This document shows positions 12,301-23,475 of a stretch of DNA of 64,000 nt, one piece after another. The stretch spans positions 5,518,001 through 5,582,000 of the forward strand of contig OZ023186.1 in the NCBI GenBank assembly GCA_963995505.1, given 5' to 3'. Position 1 is the first letter of the stretch. Each line of letters begins with the position of its first letter. A program made the translations under genes and the position numbers. A model generated the notes under the pieces. The model saw only the letters and a list, made by a program, of their open reading frames with translations. It was not told the DNA's origin and did not search any database. The DNA is from Hypericum androsaemum. Taxonomy: Eukaryota > Streptophyta > Magnoliopsida > Malpighiales > Hypericaceae.

Positions 12301-12441
12301 AGAGGAAGAGTTGGAGGAGGAAGGAGGAGGTGGAGTGATTGGCTTTAGCCATTCAATGAAAGTAGTAGGTGCTTGGAAGAAGAGGTCTTTTTCCTCTACA
12401 TGGTAATTCCACAAACCCATTTTTTGGAGAATTCTCCTCAA
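9345..12441 (-). CDS. WIP-type C2H2 zinc-finger transcription factor, DOT5/WIP6-like
   Basis: Two exons: 12441-11839 (201 codons, donor GTATGT) and 9797-9345 (150 codons including the stop), joined in phase 0 across a 2.04-kb intron. The predicted protein is about 350 residues. The N-terminus is Ser/Pro-rich and variable. The C-terminus is the conserved WIP domain, beginning [12 protein letters not shown], with four zinc fingers. The first finger (CTICNKTF...HMWGH) is split by the intron, as is usual in this family; the others are the [17 protein letters not shown] and [16 protein letters not shown] units. The tail GHNPHP...ECVT resembles DOT5/WIP6. The WIP family acts in the nucleus in vascular, leaf-vein and fruit patterning. 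The start could be 12441 or the next ATG at 12420. No disabling lesion is seen. Confidence 0.93.
9798..11838 (-). other. Intron of the WIP gene
   Basis: A 2041-bp AT-rich intron with GT at 11838-11837 and AG before 9797. It holds (TA)n runs at about 11089-11103 and 11384-11398. I see no gene inside. Confidence 0.8.
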
Positions 12442-13770
12442 GTTAGGTTTGTCTAGTGTTAGATTTATATATCTAGACTTTTATGTGGGAAAGCTTTTGC
12501 ACTTGACTGCTAGGGTCCCTGAAAGTTGGTTTGGTTTGTCTTTTAGGTAAGTCTTTCTTCTTTTATTTCTCTTGAACATTTGGATACTTTCATAGTTGGT
12601 CCAAACTATTTGTACCAAATATTTATCGAGATGACTATATTTTATTTGACTTCTAAATAGTACAAAAATGTTCTCCTTAACATCAATATATTTTTATGGC
12701 TCGAACTTAAAACTTATCGTTAAACTTTAGTAATCCTCGAATTTGATTTAAGTGATCGGTAGAAAAATTGGGTATTAGTGAAGGGAAGAGAGATATATGA
12801 TGGTGGGGTTGGGGACGGTGACATGTGAAAATGGGAGTCACTGTAGATGGAGAAAATACTCGAACAGTTTGAACTGCTTGTAATGTCAATGTAGGTTAAC
12901 TATTGTGTGGAACTAATTGATAGTTAATGGTCCTTCGATATTAAGTAGGGTAATCATGAAGTTGGACTAATGTTGAGACTATAGGTAATTTTCTCATAGT
13001 TTAGGTGACAACTGAGCTTGACCTCAACTTAGAGAAGAATAAGAGGAAAATGAGAAAAAACGTTCAATCATTTTTTAAATGACAATTTTTTTTAAAAGTA
13101 AATTTTTATACCATGGCACTAGTCAAGGTTTAAATTTTTGATCTATTTAAAATTTACAATGCATTGTACTGATATGTTACATGTTCTTTGGGTAGGATAG
13201 AATAAATTATTGTTGAAAGATTTGAATTCGATAACTCTTAATTAAATTATGACAATTTTGTTCTCAATTGATTTAAGTGTTCGTTATATTTAGAAGTGAC
13301 AATGAGTTGAGTAGAATAAAATAGGGTAATAATTTATAGAATTCAAATCGAGACTCCAGATTTAAAGGTATGATCTAGAACATACTCTGATCCTACGGTA
13401 AGGATCCAGGACCTGATGAGTCCTCACGGTCTTACACAAGATCTATGCCCTACTAATGTACTCATTATCTTACACAATAATTTTAACATTTAATATAAGC
13501 CATTTAAAAATATACTCACATTTATCTTATTTTGGCACTGAGCACTAAAAATACTAATGATTAATTTTAAGGTGAGGAGTGAATAATCTTATTTTTTTCA
13601 CAACAACATTCATATAAAATTTTAGGATTTATAGAAAAAAAAAATTTATGTGTTAATTTAGATGAATCTAGTAAGGTCTATTAAGGTAAGGTTTCATTTA
13701 TGAGTCTATGTGCATGTTCATGATCTTGATCTATAGAGATTTTATCTGAACCCACATTCTAACTTTAAAG
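12442..13770. other. Intergenic, promoter side of the WIP gene
   Basis: AT-rich. The WIP promoter must lie in its left part, but I see no element I can name with confidence. No coding region is supported. Confidence 0.5.
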
Positions 13771-13826
13771 ATTGATCCATAATTTATTTTTTTTGAGGAA
13801 ACAACTACAAACCTTATTATAAATCC

Positions 13827-16800
13827 TTAAGTAGGAAAGTCAGTGAACAAAAGAGCATCTAGCTCCACAGGTCGGAGACTAGACCAGTCCGAAGATAAAG
13901 AACCAAGTCTACAGTGCTTACAAACCCAATCGACAACAAAATTTTGCAATCTATTGATTAGTCTAATTGAGCAAAACGGAAGCAAGCTTAAATCTTCACG
14001 AAGATCCAATACCAACGTATCCATCTGCCACGGCACATTGGGACTTGGATCAGACAAGAAGATGAAAGCTAATCTGCAGTCTGATTCGATAGTAGTCACC
14101 ACCTGTGAATAGCTTCGTTTGATAAGCTCAATAGTGGCTTGGAGAGCTAAGAGTTCTGCTTCCAAAGGAGAGGAGGCAAAGGTTAGCGATGCTTGACCAT
14201 CAACGAGGAGGCCATTAGAGTTTCTAACAACTGCAGCGATTCCTGATGGGGTCGAAGCTCCAATCCAAGACGCGTCACAGTTGAACTTCAAGGCTCCCAG
14301 TTCAGGAGCAATCCAAGAAGTTGAAGTAGCAGCATTCACACGCGGATCCTCGAGTGGGGTTCCTGGAATCTGCAAAGTTTCATTGCTGAAATAAGTGGCA
14401 TGTGCAACAATGTTAATAGGATCGGGTTTAAGATCATCAAAAATAAACTTATTCCTAGTTAGCCAAATAGACCAAAGCATATGAAAGACAAAAGACAACA
14501 TCCGAATATGGGATGAAACTATCTGAAAGTCAAAAAGACACATCAGCCATCCACCAAGATTACAATGCACATTCGAATCAAACTTGCAAGTCAGAGGGCT
14601 ACTATACCAAGCAGCCCTAGCATACGCACATTCAAAAAACATGTGAGAGATAGATTCATCCGCAACCAAACAGATTTTGCAAAGAGGAGAAGTGTTTAGA
14701 GATCTCCTGAATAAGTTTGTAGCTGTAGGTAAACCATTCTGGACAGCTCTCCAAACAAAGTGCCTGATCTTAGGTTGAACTTGCACTTTCCAAATCCTTG
14801 GCCAAATACCTGGAGCAACAGAAAGCAGGTTAGACATAGCAGGATGTCCAACTAAGGATGAAGTTACCTGTGCCTTGAAGGTGTGGTACCCTTTTTTCAC
14901 AGAATAAACCCCATCCTTAGCTGGAGACCAAACAGATTTATCAGCAGTCTCTACCCTGCAAATCCTAACATTAACAATGGCATCCTGTTCTTCTTGAGAA
15001 AAAAGACCTTGCAAAAGATCAGTTTTCCAGCAGCCTGTGGACAAACAAACCAAGTCAGCAACAGAGGTGAGTTCCCTAGGAACAGATACTCTAGGAGTCA
15101 GTTTAAAACCAGGTAAATCGGGAATCCAAGGATCTGACCAAATGTTAGTGGAAACTCCATTCCCAATTCTAATCACTATCCCAACTCTAAGAGCTTTTTG
15201 TCCAACAAGCAAGCTATTCCAGACCCAAGAGGGTCTAGAACCTTTACTTGCAGACAACAGATCACCAGCAGGGAAATAAAGCCCTTTTAAAATCTTGAAG
15301 CACATAGAGTTCTGATTTAAATGCAACCTCCACACCTGTTTAGCTAATAAAGCAATGTTAAAAATTTTTAGATCTTTGAACCCCAAACCACCTGCATTCT
15401 TGGAATCAGTCAACTTGGACCAGCTGAGCCAATGAATTTTGCTACGGCTCACATCACCAGGCCACCAAAAGTTAGACATAAGACCATTCAATTTGTTCAC
15501 AAAAGTAGGAGGAAACATCAAGCATTGCATGGTATAACAGGGAATAGATGATAAAATAGCTTTGATAAGCACTTCCCTACCTGCCAGAGATAACAACTTC
15601 TGCTTCCAACTCTGGGTTTTGGTTAGCATCCTCTGAAAGATAAAACGTAAGGCAGCCACTTTTGATCTACCCCAAAAGGAGGGAAGACCCAAGTATTTAT
15701 CATCACTGCTCATCAGTTTCATACCCATAATTTCAGAAATAGCAGCTTTGTTAGATACAGTTTCACAATTTGCAAAACAAATACTTGATTTATCAAAGTT
15801 GATCTCCTGCCCAGAAACATTTGAAAAACAAACAAGAAGAGCTTTCAACTTTCTAGCTTCCTGAATGGAAGCCTTGCCAAAGATAAGGGTGTCATCTGCG
15901 AACAAAATATGGGTAAGAGAGGGACAATGCCTATTGAAAGCGAATCCCTCAATCTCACCCAACCTATTAGCATGGGAAATGAAATGAGCAAAAGCATCGG
16001 ATATAAACAAAAAGAGAAAAGGGGATAGAGGGTCTCCCTGTCTAATCCCTCTATAAGAAGGGAACCAAGGCAATGGTTGTCCATTAAAGAGGATGCTATA
16101 AGAAGTAGAATTGATGCAGCTCATAGTACAAACAATCCACTTCTCAGGAAAACCCATCTTACGCATAATTTTCTCAAGAAAACTCCAATTGACTAGGTCA
16201 TATGCTTTTTTCAAATCAAGTTTAATAGCCATGGAGTTACCCTTTTTCTTAGCAGCAGTTCTAAGGCAGTGAAAAGCCTCGTGAGCAATGATTATATTGT
16301 CCTGAATGCATCTACCCTTCACAAAAGCACCCTGACACTCAGAAATTAGGGAATCCATCCAAGGTCTTAACCTATTAGCTAATACTTTCGAATAAACCTT
16401 ATACGCAAAATTACATAAGCTAATAGGACGAAAACCATGAATGTTAATCGGATTAGGAACCTTAGGAATCAAAGCTATGAAAGTACGATTTAGCTCAGTT
16501 GGAACAACCCCTGTCTCAAATAAATTCCTAACTAAAGCAATGAGCTCGGGTGAAGTAATGTTCCAAAATTTCTGGTAAAAAATACCAGAAAAGCCATCAG
16601 GACCTGGACATTTAGTCCCACCCATGTCAAAAACAGCAGACTTGATCTCATCAATAGAAATAGGACTAACTAAATCAACAGACATGGAATGGGAAACAAG
16701 TCTAGGAATACAATGAATGATAGCATCGGGGTCAGCTGTGGGCCTATGGGAGTACAGCTTCTGAAAGTGATCATGCACATGAACTTTCAAAACAGATTCA

Positions 16801-17957
16801 TCATCAATCCAGTCACCATACTCAGACTTTAGCTGGACAAGCTGATTTACCTGTCTTCTTTGCGTAGCAGAGGTGTGAAAAAAGGCCGTGTTCTTGTCAC
16901 CCCACTTGAGCCAAGCAATTCTGGACCTCTGCTTCCAAAAAATTTCTTCCTTTTCCAGCAGGCCAGCCAGCTCCTTTTTGATTAAAACCTCCTCGTCCTT
17001 GCAGGAAAGAGCATGGCTTGCAGTTTGAATTGCCTGTAGCTGCGAAGTCAAAGATTCAATCCTCTGCTTTCTGTTCTCGTTAAGGTTCCTACTCCACCAA
17101 GTCAAGTCATTAGTACATTGCAAAATCTTGTTCTTGAAAATCAAAGGAGGAGAACCAGGACACGGGTAACACCAAGCATGATTAATAACATCCTTACACC
17201 CAACTTCCCGAATCCAAAATTCTTCAAACTGAAACGGTCTCTTCCTAATTTTTGAAAAATCCACACTTAAGAACAAGTAACAATGATCAGAGCCCCAGAA
17301 GGGACCATGAAGGATCTGAGCTTTAGGAAACAGAATCCTCCACTTGGCATTAGCAAGAGATCTATCCAATCTTTGAAGCATGTTATCAAGACCAAACTTA
17401 CAATTGGACCAAGTGAATTGATTACCTTTAAACCCAAGGTCAAGAAGCTCACCACGTTGGATGAAATCTTGAAGTAAAGACATTTGCCACGGGTCAGGGG
17501 GCTGACCGCCATGTCTTTCAAAAGGGTACGCAACCAAATTAAGGTCGCCAATACACAACCAAGAAACACTAGAAGGCCTGCAATAAGCCAGAAAATCTTG
17601 CCAAAAACATTTCTTTTTAGAAGAGTTGGGCTCTCCATAAACAAAAGTTGAGTACCAGGAGGAGGAATTTTTCAAATCAGTACACAGGGTGTCGAAAAAG
17701 TTCTTACTACTATAGATAACATCAATCTTAATATCATCCGACCACCAAAGAGCCAAACCTCCAGACCTACCAACAGGATCGACATAAGCAAAATTATTAA
17801 ACCTACAACTACGCCGAATTCTCTCAATCTTGTGTCTCCGCTGTTTAGTCTCCATAAGAAACACGATTGAGGGAGAAAATTTCTTAACTAGGCCCTTAAG
17901 AACCTGAATTGTCAGAGGGCGGCCGAGCCCTCTGCAATTCCACGCCAGACAACTCAT
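13827..17957 (-). CDS. LINE ORF2: endonuclease, reverse transcriptase, RNase H
   Basis: A 1376-residue uninterrupted frame. It starts MSCLAWNCRGLG, the APE-like endonuclease, with Asn7, Glu36, GDLN and SDH motifs within the first 230 residues. The reverse transcriptase has a FADD box near residue 687 (about 15893). A zf-RVT region (WRAVQNGLP...CKICLVADESISHMFFEC) follows. The C-terminal RNase H begins near residue 1226 with NCDAS, EAELLAL and ESDC acidic residues. A C-terminal RNase H of this kind is known from plant L1 lineages. The enzyme nicks target DNA and reverse-transcribes the LINE RNA. Its start ATG overlaps the ORF1 stop as ATGA (17957-17954). Confidence 0.95.
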   Translation of the reverse strand: MSCLAWNCRGLGRPLTIQVLKGLVKKFSPSIVFLMETKQRRHKIERIRRSCRFNNFAYVDPVGRSGGLALWWSDDIKIDVIYSSKNFFDTLCTDLKNSSSWYSTFVYGEPNSSKKKCFWQDFLAYCRPSSVSWLCIGDLNLVAYPFERHGGQPPDPWQMSLLQDFIQRGELLDLGFKGNQFTWSNCKFGLDNMLQRLDRSLANAKWRILFPKAQILHGPFWGSDHCYLFLSVDFSKIRKRPFQFEEFWIREVGCKDVINHAWCYPCPGSPPLIFKNKILQCTNDLTWWSRNLNENRKQRIESLTSQLQAIQTASHALSCKDEEVLIKKELAGLLEKEEIFWKQRSRIAWLKWGDKNTAFFHTSATQRRQVNQLVQLKSEYGDWIDDESVLKVHVHDHFQKLYSHRPTADPDAIIHCIPRLVSHSMSVDLVSPISIDEIKSAVFDMGGTKCPGPDGFSGIFYQKFWNITSPELIALVRNLFETGVVPTELNRTFIALIPKVPNPINIHGFRPISLCNFAYKVYSKVLANRLRPWMDSLISECQGAFVKGRCIQDNIIIAHEAFHCLRTAAKKKGNSMAIKLDLKKAYDLVNWSFLEKIMRKMGFPEKWIVCTMSCINSTSYSILFNGQPLPWFPSYRGIRQGDPLSPFLFLFISDAFAHFISHANRLGEIEGFAFNRHCPSLTHILFADDTLIFGKASIQEARKLKALLVCFSNVSGQEINFDKSSICFANCETVSNKAAISEIMGMKLMSSDDKYLGLPSFWGRSKVAALRFIFQRMLTKTQSWKQKLLSLAGREVLIKAILSSIPCYTMQCLMFPPTFVNKLNGLMSNFWWPGDVSRSKIHWLSWSKLTDSKNAGGLGFKDLKIFNIALLAKQVWRLHLNQNSMCFKILKGLYFPAGDLLSASKGSRPSWVWNSLLVGQKALRVGIVIRIGNGVSTNIWSDPWIPDLPGFKLTPRVSVPRELTSVADLVCLSTGCWKTDLLQGLFSQEEQDAIVNVRICRVETADKSVWSPAKDGVYSVKKGYHTFKAQVTSSLVGHPAMSNLLSVAPGIWPRIWKVQVQPKIRHFVWRAVQNGLPTATNLFRRSLNTSPLCKICLVADESISHMFFECAYARAAWYSSPLTCKFDSNVHCNLGGWLMCLFDFQIVSSHIRMLSFVFHMLWSIWLTRNKFIFDDLKPDPINIVAHATYFSNETLQIPGTPLEDPRVNAATSTSWIAPELGALKFNCDASWIGASTPSGIAAVVRNSNGLLVDGQASLTFASSPLEAELLALQATIELIKRSYSQVVTTIESDCRLAFIFLSDPSPNVPWQMDTLVLDLREDLSLLPFCSIRLINRLQNFVVDWVCKHCRLGSLSSDWSSLRPVELDALLFTDFPT

Positions 17958-19726
17958 TGGAGCTCGGGTGACAGTGAACCTGTCACCCGCAGCATAGAGG
18001 GATCAGAAGTACCTGACAAGCTCGCCGTGCCACTGCCACTATGACCAGGAGGAATTGAAAGGCTTCGGGTCTCACCATCTAGAGGTTGTGTAGAAAGTGA
18101 CTCTACAGGAAGTTCGAGCTTAGGTAGCGATTGTCCAATCCTAGCCTTCACCCGGCAGTTTTTTGATGTCCCCTGAGACCGCATCCCAAGGACACGTGAT
18201 GAAGGATTCCCCAAACCTGTATGAAAAGAAACAGTAGAAACGGAGATCGAAATAGGGTTAGACGAAAGTAAATTAGGTTTTTCTTTTGAAACTTTGCCCC
18301 TTTTGACACTCATACTGGAAGGGAGGGATGAAGTATCGGGTCGGGGTTTTCTTTTAGTGGAGAAGGAAGTGGGATATGAGGTGGAGGTGGGGTATGTGGG
18401 AGCACCAGTGTGGGAACCCGTAAAGGCCACATCAGCAGGAGTTCGAGTAATGCTGGAAGGCAGCTTGCGTTTCCACGTGGACGGGGCTATCTTTAAATTA
18501 CCATCTTGCTGGGACTGAACCAGGGAAATGGAACTAGATGGGCCAGTATTGTTAGGACCCAACTGGGAGTCCATCGAAATAATTTGTCCAGAAGCCTCCA
18601 AAGTCAGAGAAGCACTTGAGTTGGTAGCACTGCACAACAGAGGAGCAGAGGAAGAGCAGGTAGCACCCATTAAACCCAGCCAAGTGTTTTCCCCCTTCCT
18701 CGAAAAACCGGCCAGAATATTTCCAGAGAGTTCCCCAGACGATTTGACAGGTGGAATAGTGGTCTGGGTTGAACCCCGGGAATCAGAGGAAATCCTGAGG
18801 GGAACGACAGCGAGGCAGGAATGTGTGGAACCAACTCCTCCTGACACCGCCGTAGGTGGAGGAGTCGAGCCCGAAGGAGACCCAGGAGGGCCCAGACTGA
18901 GCTGTCGAAACATATCAGTAGGTTTACTGAACAGGTTAGAACCAGACGAGGCTTGACCCCTGGCGCCCTTGGAGGAGAAAGGTGAGGCTGCACGTTGCCA
19001 TGGACCAAAAGGAAGATCCTCAACATTCATACCTCTAAGAACAATCGCCTTAGCTTCGTCAATAGAACACAACCAGTTCGAATGCCCGATTCTACCACAG
19101 AATGAACAAAGCACGGGGAGACGCTCATATTTGAACCAAATTTGCCATGGTTCCCCACTAGCTCTAGGAATACGGAAGCCAGGAGGAAAAGGGGAGGCAA
19201 CATCCAATTCCACTCTCAAGCGAAGAAAAGCCAGTCTTCCCGGAGTTGAGAGAGCCTGCTCATCAAACCAGATCAAGCTCTTGAACTGATTTCCAATCGA
19301 CACAGCAGTAGACTTATTAATCAAGAACCTTGGAAGGCCATGAACTTGAATAAAAAAACAAGTGGTGGAGAAGTCCACATCCGCCCAAGGTAAAAGCTGG
19401 TCCCATTCCTTCAAAACTAAATGGTAGTCCGCAACAGACCACGGGGTATTGTTGAAAGCTCTATTTCTGTCCTCCTTGTTCTTGAAAGTAAAGGAGAAAG
19501 TATTCAGGGAGAGCTCAGAGACAGTTAAATTCATCAGAGGAATGGCCCACGATTTGGCCAGGCGTGTACGGACATAAGGAGCATCGAATGCCTGTGACGA
19601 AATTAATTTACCCACCAGCACTAAATCGTCAAGATCAACTGGATCTACGTCATCAAAGGGGAAAGAAATGGTCGGGCCGAATTTGGAGAGCCGAGCATCC
19701 TGCAGAAGATCTTCATTACTGTCCAT
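17954..19726 (-). CDS. LINE ORF1: RNA-binding (DUF4283 and zinc knuckle)
   Basis: The frame is open from 19822, but the likely start is the ATG at 19726 (MDSNEDLL), giving 590 residues; the 32 codons before it are hydrophobic and look like 5' leader. The N-terminal half is a DUF4283/RRM-like domain (FDDVDPVDLDDLVLVGKLIS...). It is followed by a CX2CX4HX4C knuckle, CSFCGRIGHSNWLC, and a long Ser/Pro-rich tail. Proteins of this type bind LINE RNA in the retrotransposition particle. It ends in TGA overlapping the ORF2 ATG, which suggests coupled reinitiation. I see no stop or frameshift. Confidence 0.92.
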   Translation of the reverse strand: MDSNEDLLQDARLSKFGPTISFPFDDVDPVDLDDLVLVGKLISSQAFDAPYVRTRLAKSWAIPLMNLTVSELSLNTFSFTFKNKEDRNRAFNNTPWSVADYHLVLKEWDQLLPWADVDFSTTCFFIQVHGLPRFLINKSTAVSIGNQFKSLIWFDEQALSTPGRLAFLRLRVELDVASPFPPGFRIPRASGEPWQIWFKYERLPVLCSFCGRIGHSNWLCSIDEAKAIVLRGMNVEDLPFGPWQRAASPFSSKGARGQASSGSNLFSKPTDMFRQLSLGPPGSPSGSTPPPTAVSGGVGSTHSCLAVVPLRISSDSRGSTQTTIPPVKSSGELSGNILAGFSRKGENTWLGLMGATCSSSAPLLCSATNSSASLTLEASGQIISMDSQLGPNNTGPSSSISLVQSQQDGNLKIAPSTWKRKLPSSITRTPADVAFTGSHTGAPTYPTSTSYPTSFSTKRKPRPDTSSLPSSMSVKRGKVSKEKPNLLSSNPISISVSTVSFHTGLGNPSSRVLGMRSQGTSKNCRVKARIGQSLPKLELPVESLSTQPLDGETRSLSIPPGHSGSGTASLSGTSDPSMLRVTGSLSPELQ

Positions 19727-20048
19727 CACAGAGAGGCACAATGGCAATCCGACAAGCCAAAAGCCCAGCAGACAAAACAACAAGAAACCAGTAACACACC
19801 CACAAACCGGATGATGTAGCACTTACGGAAGAAACCCACACCAGAAGATCGGGAAAAAGGTTAAGGCTAGGAGGGCGAAAGGAAGGTGGAAGTACTAAAG
19901 GAAGGAACTAGGTTAAAGATGATGGAGGGGATTAAGGTATGATCGGCGTTGATGGCGGTCAAAATCTGTGTTGGGGGAGTGACCGAGGTGGTCAAAGAGT
20001 GGAATAGATAGAGGTAGAGAGAGAGAGAATAATTAATCCATAATTTAT

Positions 20049-22560
20049 GGAGGCAGGATCTTTTTGCATCTCTATTAGTATTCCGCCAAATAGAAGAACT
20101 TGCAAAGCGTCACTCCCAAAACCACGAGAGTTGGGCTGAATCCTGGGCCGGGCCTTCCCGAAAGGCTACGCTAGTAGAAGGAAACAATTTCTTTGTTTTT
20201 TAACTTTACTACGGTATATAATATGATTCTCTTAATAATATTTTTATTTTAAAATTTTGAACTTAAGATATTAAAAAAATAAATCTCTTATTAGTGAAAT
20301 CAAATTCTTCTATTTCTTGGTATTTTTGCAATAACACCGTGCAATAATTTGGACAAAGATGCTAAGAAAAAGAGGTCAGATTGGATGCTGCCACTAATAG
20401 ATTGAGCAGCAATATCCGAATTGCAATCTCGGTCGTTAATTAGTGGGCCGGGCATGTCTTTTAATTCAATGATTGAGATCCAGACGTTCTTCATTGTAAG
20501 ATCAATGTAATTAGTAGAACTCAAAACCATGTTGCTGGTTGAATTTGCAGACAGTTTAAGTTAGGGGATCTTCCCGGGAATGGGCTATTTTGTATCCTCA
20601 ATTTCATGACACTCTTTTGTATACTGATTTTTCTACTTAATATATCCATATAAGTGCACTTTCATTCCTAAAAAATGGCTCGTCTGTCACCTCCAAGAAT
20701 ACATACTCCAGTCATTTTTTAAACAATTATAAATGTATGTCTTGCATTTGAATTAAGGCTAGTTAGCTTTGCAAGAAATATATATAAAACTTTGTGAGGA
20801 TAGTTTTCAAAATTAGACTCATTGTTATATGAGCCATTAAGCTGGATTACAGGGGCCATCATTTTTTCTTACAGTTATTTTCATTTTCGGTTTGCATGTT
20901 TTGTTGGTGTGTCATTATTTTTTTTCTAGTGTACAATTTTTTTTTTCGATTCTGGCTGAACACATTTTTTGTGTTGATGTTTTGTACCATCTTGTGAATG
21001 TGCACCATTATTTTAGACAACAATCATCATTTTTTGAAAGTGAGTTTCATAATCATTTGATGAAAAGTACAATCAGTCCGTGTCACAACCAGAAATTCCG
21101 GTAATGGCAATTGCCACGTCATAATCCATCACACAAGTATAGTACCGTTTTCTTGAAAAGCCCAAATAGTTTCAACTAATTGGGAACTACAATTTTTTTT
21201 TTTGTGGAAACTACAAAATTTAGTTGATGATAAATCAATTGCTCCGGTTGTCATTTTGTACCCTTAAATGCATTCCAAGAACTTCGTAATAGGGTAGCCG
21301 ACTGAATTTGTAAAACTTATAGGCAACATTCACTTTCTTAGAATTGGCTATCTCCCATCAAAGTGAATTGAATGCTCTCTTGTGCACCGCTTTTTAACTT
21401 GAATTAATGAAAAGTAGTAATGCTTTACCCCCTAAAATAACTAGTTTCGATCAATCAAAAATATTTTTTCGTTTTTCATGTTATTGATTTCATACGAGGT
21501 AATTTAGATGGTTGTGTCTGTTGCGGGAAAAAAATACGCAAACTCGAGACAGGTCTGGAGTGGTAATTTCAAGAATGATTTAATGAACCGTGAGAAAAAA
21601 AAATAAGGGAAACGAATTGAGGGAAATAAATTGTATTGAGAGCCAAGAAAATAGTAAAGAACATAGGAATTTTGTTTGTGATTTTTGTGATGTCCTTTAT
21701 CAAAAAAACTAAACCTAGTTCCGACCTCTTACTATTGGCCGTGTTTTAGTCTGACACAATGTCTTAGCGTCCATCCTTGTACCTTTCTGTATCCCACTCC
21801 AACCTTAGTCGTATCGACTTCAAGAAGTCTATCTATCTTCAAAGTTAATCCAATTTTTATGAATCCGTGTTTGTTCAAACACCATGAGCCCGAGCTGGTC
21901 CGGTCTCTTTACCAGTATTTATCCCGACTTCTCCTGAATCTGTCTTCATCCAATCACCTCCCAAGAGCACCAACTCGACCAGGACTCTCCGAGACACTCT
22001 TATCGCTCACAAATATGTATCTGAAATTCGGGAAAAGCTTAAGCAATCAGATCGAGGATGACTCGAGAAGTTGTCTATTCCTTCTTCGTCGAGAAAGTAT
22101 ATCATCCGATTAAAGGTACAATTTCTAAATCAACTATTAGATTCGTTTCTCTCTTTTTCTTTTTTAAAATTATGTTTTTATTATTGTCTCGGAATTAAAC
22201 CTCGATGGCGGTGGGGGCTGGGGTTTAGTACCTTTTTTCTTTTATTTTTTATTTTTTTTCCGTTGAGTTTGCCCAAATCCATAACATTGTTGACTAGCAC
22301 CAAATAATCCACGTGGCAGTCTATATAGGCTTCGAAATTAGGCCATTGCGTAATTTTTCTACGGACAGTTATTCGTATTTTCTAAGTGATAAAAATTGAA
22401 AAAAATTAAGACTCATTGTATATTTTAAACCACAGAAACAGACAATACACGATAGTAAAATGCACTTTTCAAACTATAATAAAATTTCAACCTTAAAAAA
22501 AAAATTTGTTTGGACTGAATTCAAAATCCTGCCACAAAATATATGACTGAAAATATCTAA
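20049..22560. other. Intergenic
   Basis: AT-rich 2.5 kb between the LINE and the RpoT promoter. No coding region or clear element is recognised. Short open stretches near 21859-22307 show no family resemblance and low-complexity ends. Confidence 0.5.
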
Positions 22561-22623
22561 AACTAATTCTCATTCAGGTCTAAGTCTATCCCATGGTGGA
22601 CCAAAACGCCTGGGATCTTCAAA

Positions 22624-22635
22624 GGCCCATGGGCT
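22624..22635 (+). promoter_or_regulatory. Back-to-back site II motifs (GGCCCATGGGCT) upstream of RpoT
   Basis: GGCCCA and TGGGCT lie head to head about 150 bp before the RpoT ATG. TGGGCY site II elements are known in promoters of plant nuclear genes for organellar and growth-related proteins. This fits an organellar RNA polymerase, but the role here is inferred. Confidence 0.45.
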
Positions 22636-22717
22636 TCTTATTCCTCGAAACGGAAAAAACCCCATGCATGGGGGTTTTAAGGAGGGATTTTTGTAAGGCG
22701 GAAAAAAAAACAGCCTG

Positions 22718-22740
22718 TAGGGTTTAAGGAGGGTTTAAGG
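22718..22740 (+). promoter_or_regulatory. Telo-box-like repeats upstream of RpoT
   Basis: TAGGGTTTAA (22718-22727) is followed by a second GGGTTTAAGG. On the other strand this is the AAACCCTA telo-box, which often co-occurs with site II motifs in plant promoters. It lies about 50-70 bp before the ATG. Confidence 0.4.
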
Positions 22741-23475
22741 TGTTCTTGAAGCTCACGCAACCGGCCAAGCACCGGTTTTTTAATCATGTGGAGAAGCTTA
22801 GCCAAGCGAGCATCTAAATAAAAGCTCAGGTTTTTATCAAACCCAGTTCAAGATTCCTTCTTTAATTTCTCCCTGTATCACCAATACCCACTTGTTAATA
22901 TCCGCCAAAATCCGAACTTGAGCCGACCCAGTTGCTGCTCAATTCCCCCGTTTTGTAAGGCCTATGGAACTGCTGCTGCTCGGGTGGTCGTTTCAACTGA
23001 TGAATCTGAACTTTCCGGGTCGGAAACAGAGCAACCGAAGGGGAAGTTGGCACACCTGTTTAGGAAGCCGGGGAGGAAGAGGATGGTGGGTGGAATGGGA
23101 GTAGCTAAGTATGCTATGCTTAAGAAGAGGCAGGTGGAGATGGAGACCGAGGCGTGGGAGGAGGCAGCCAAGGAGTGTCAGGAGTGGCTGAGTGATATGC
23201 GTGAGAAGAAGCTCGCCCCAAATTTGCCTTACGTGAAGTCTTTGTTCCTTAACTGGTTTGAGCCATTGAAGAATGCAATTGAGGCCGAGCAGGAAGTGAC
23301 CAAGAACAACTTTAGGTGTCGCTATGGACCGCAGTTTGGTCAATTGCCTGCAGATATGATGTCAGTTATTACAATGCGCATAATGGTGGGGTTGTTATTG
23401 ACAAGTAAGGGAGCAGACGGCAATGTCCGGGTTAATGAGGCAGCGTTTGCAGTTGCCAAAGCTATTGAGCAGGAT

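Larger units (their letters stand above)
13788..20031 (-). mobile_element. Full-length L1-type LINE retrotransposon
   Basis: A 6.24-kb unit on the minus strand flanked by a 17-bp target duplication, ATTGATCCATAATTTAT (13771-13787) and ATTAATCCATAATTTAT (20032-20048), with one mismatch. The 5' UTR is about 300 bp upstream of the likely ORF1 ATG, with a CT-rich start. ORF1 and ORF2 are both open. The 3' UTR is only about 39 bp and ends in a short A-rich tail (T-run at 13788-13795 on the plus strand). Both ORFs intact with a near-perfect TSD indicate a recent insertion that may be mobilisation-competent. Confidence 0.93.

Noticed and set aside
19727..19822. N-terminal extension of LINE ORF1
   Set aside because: 32 hydrophobic codons precede the conserved-looking MDSNEDLL start; more likely 5' leader.
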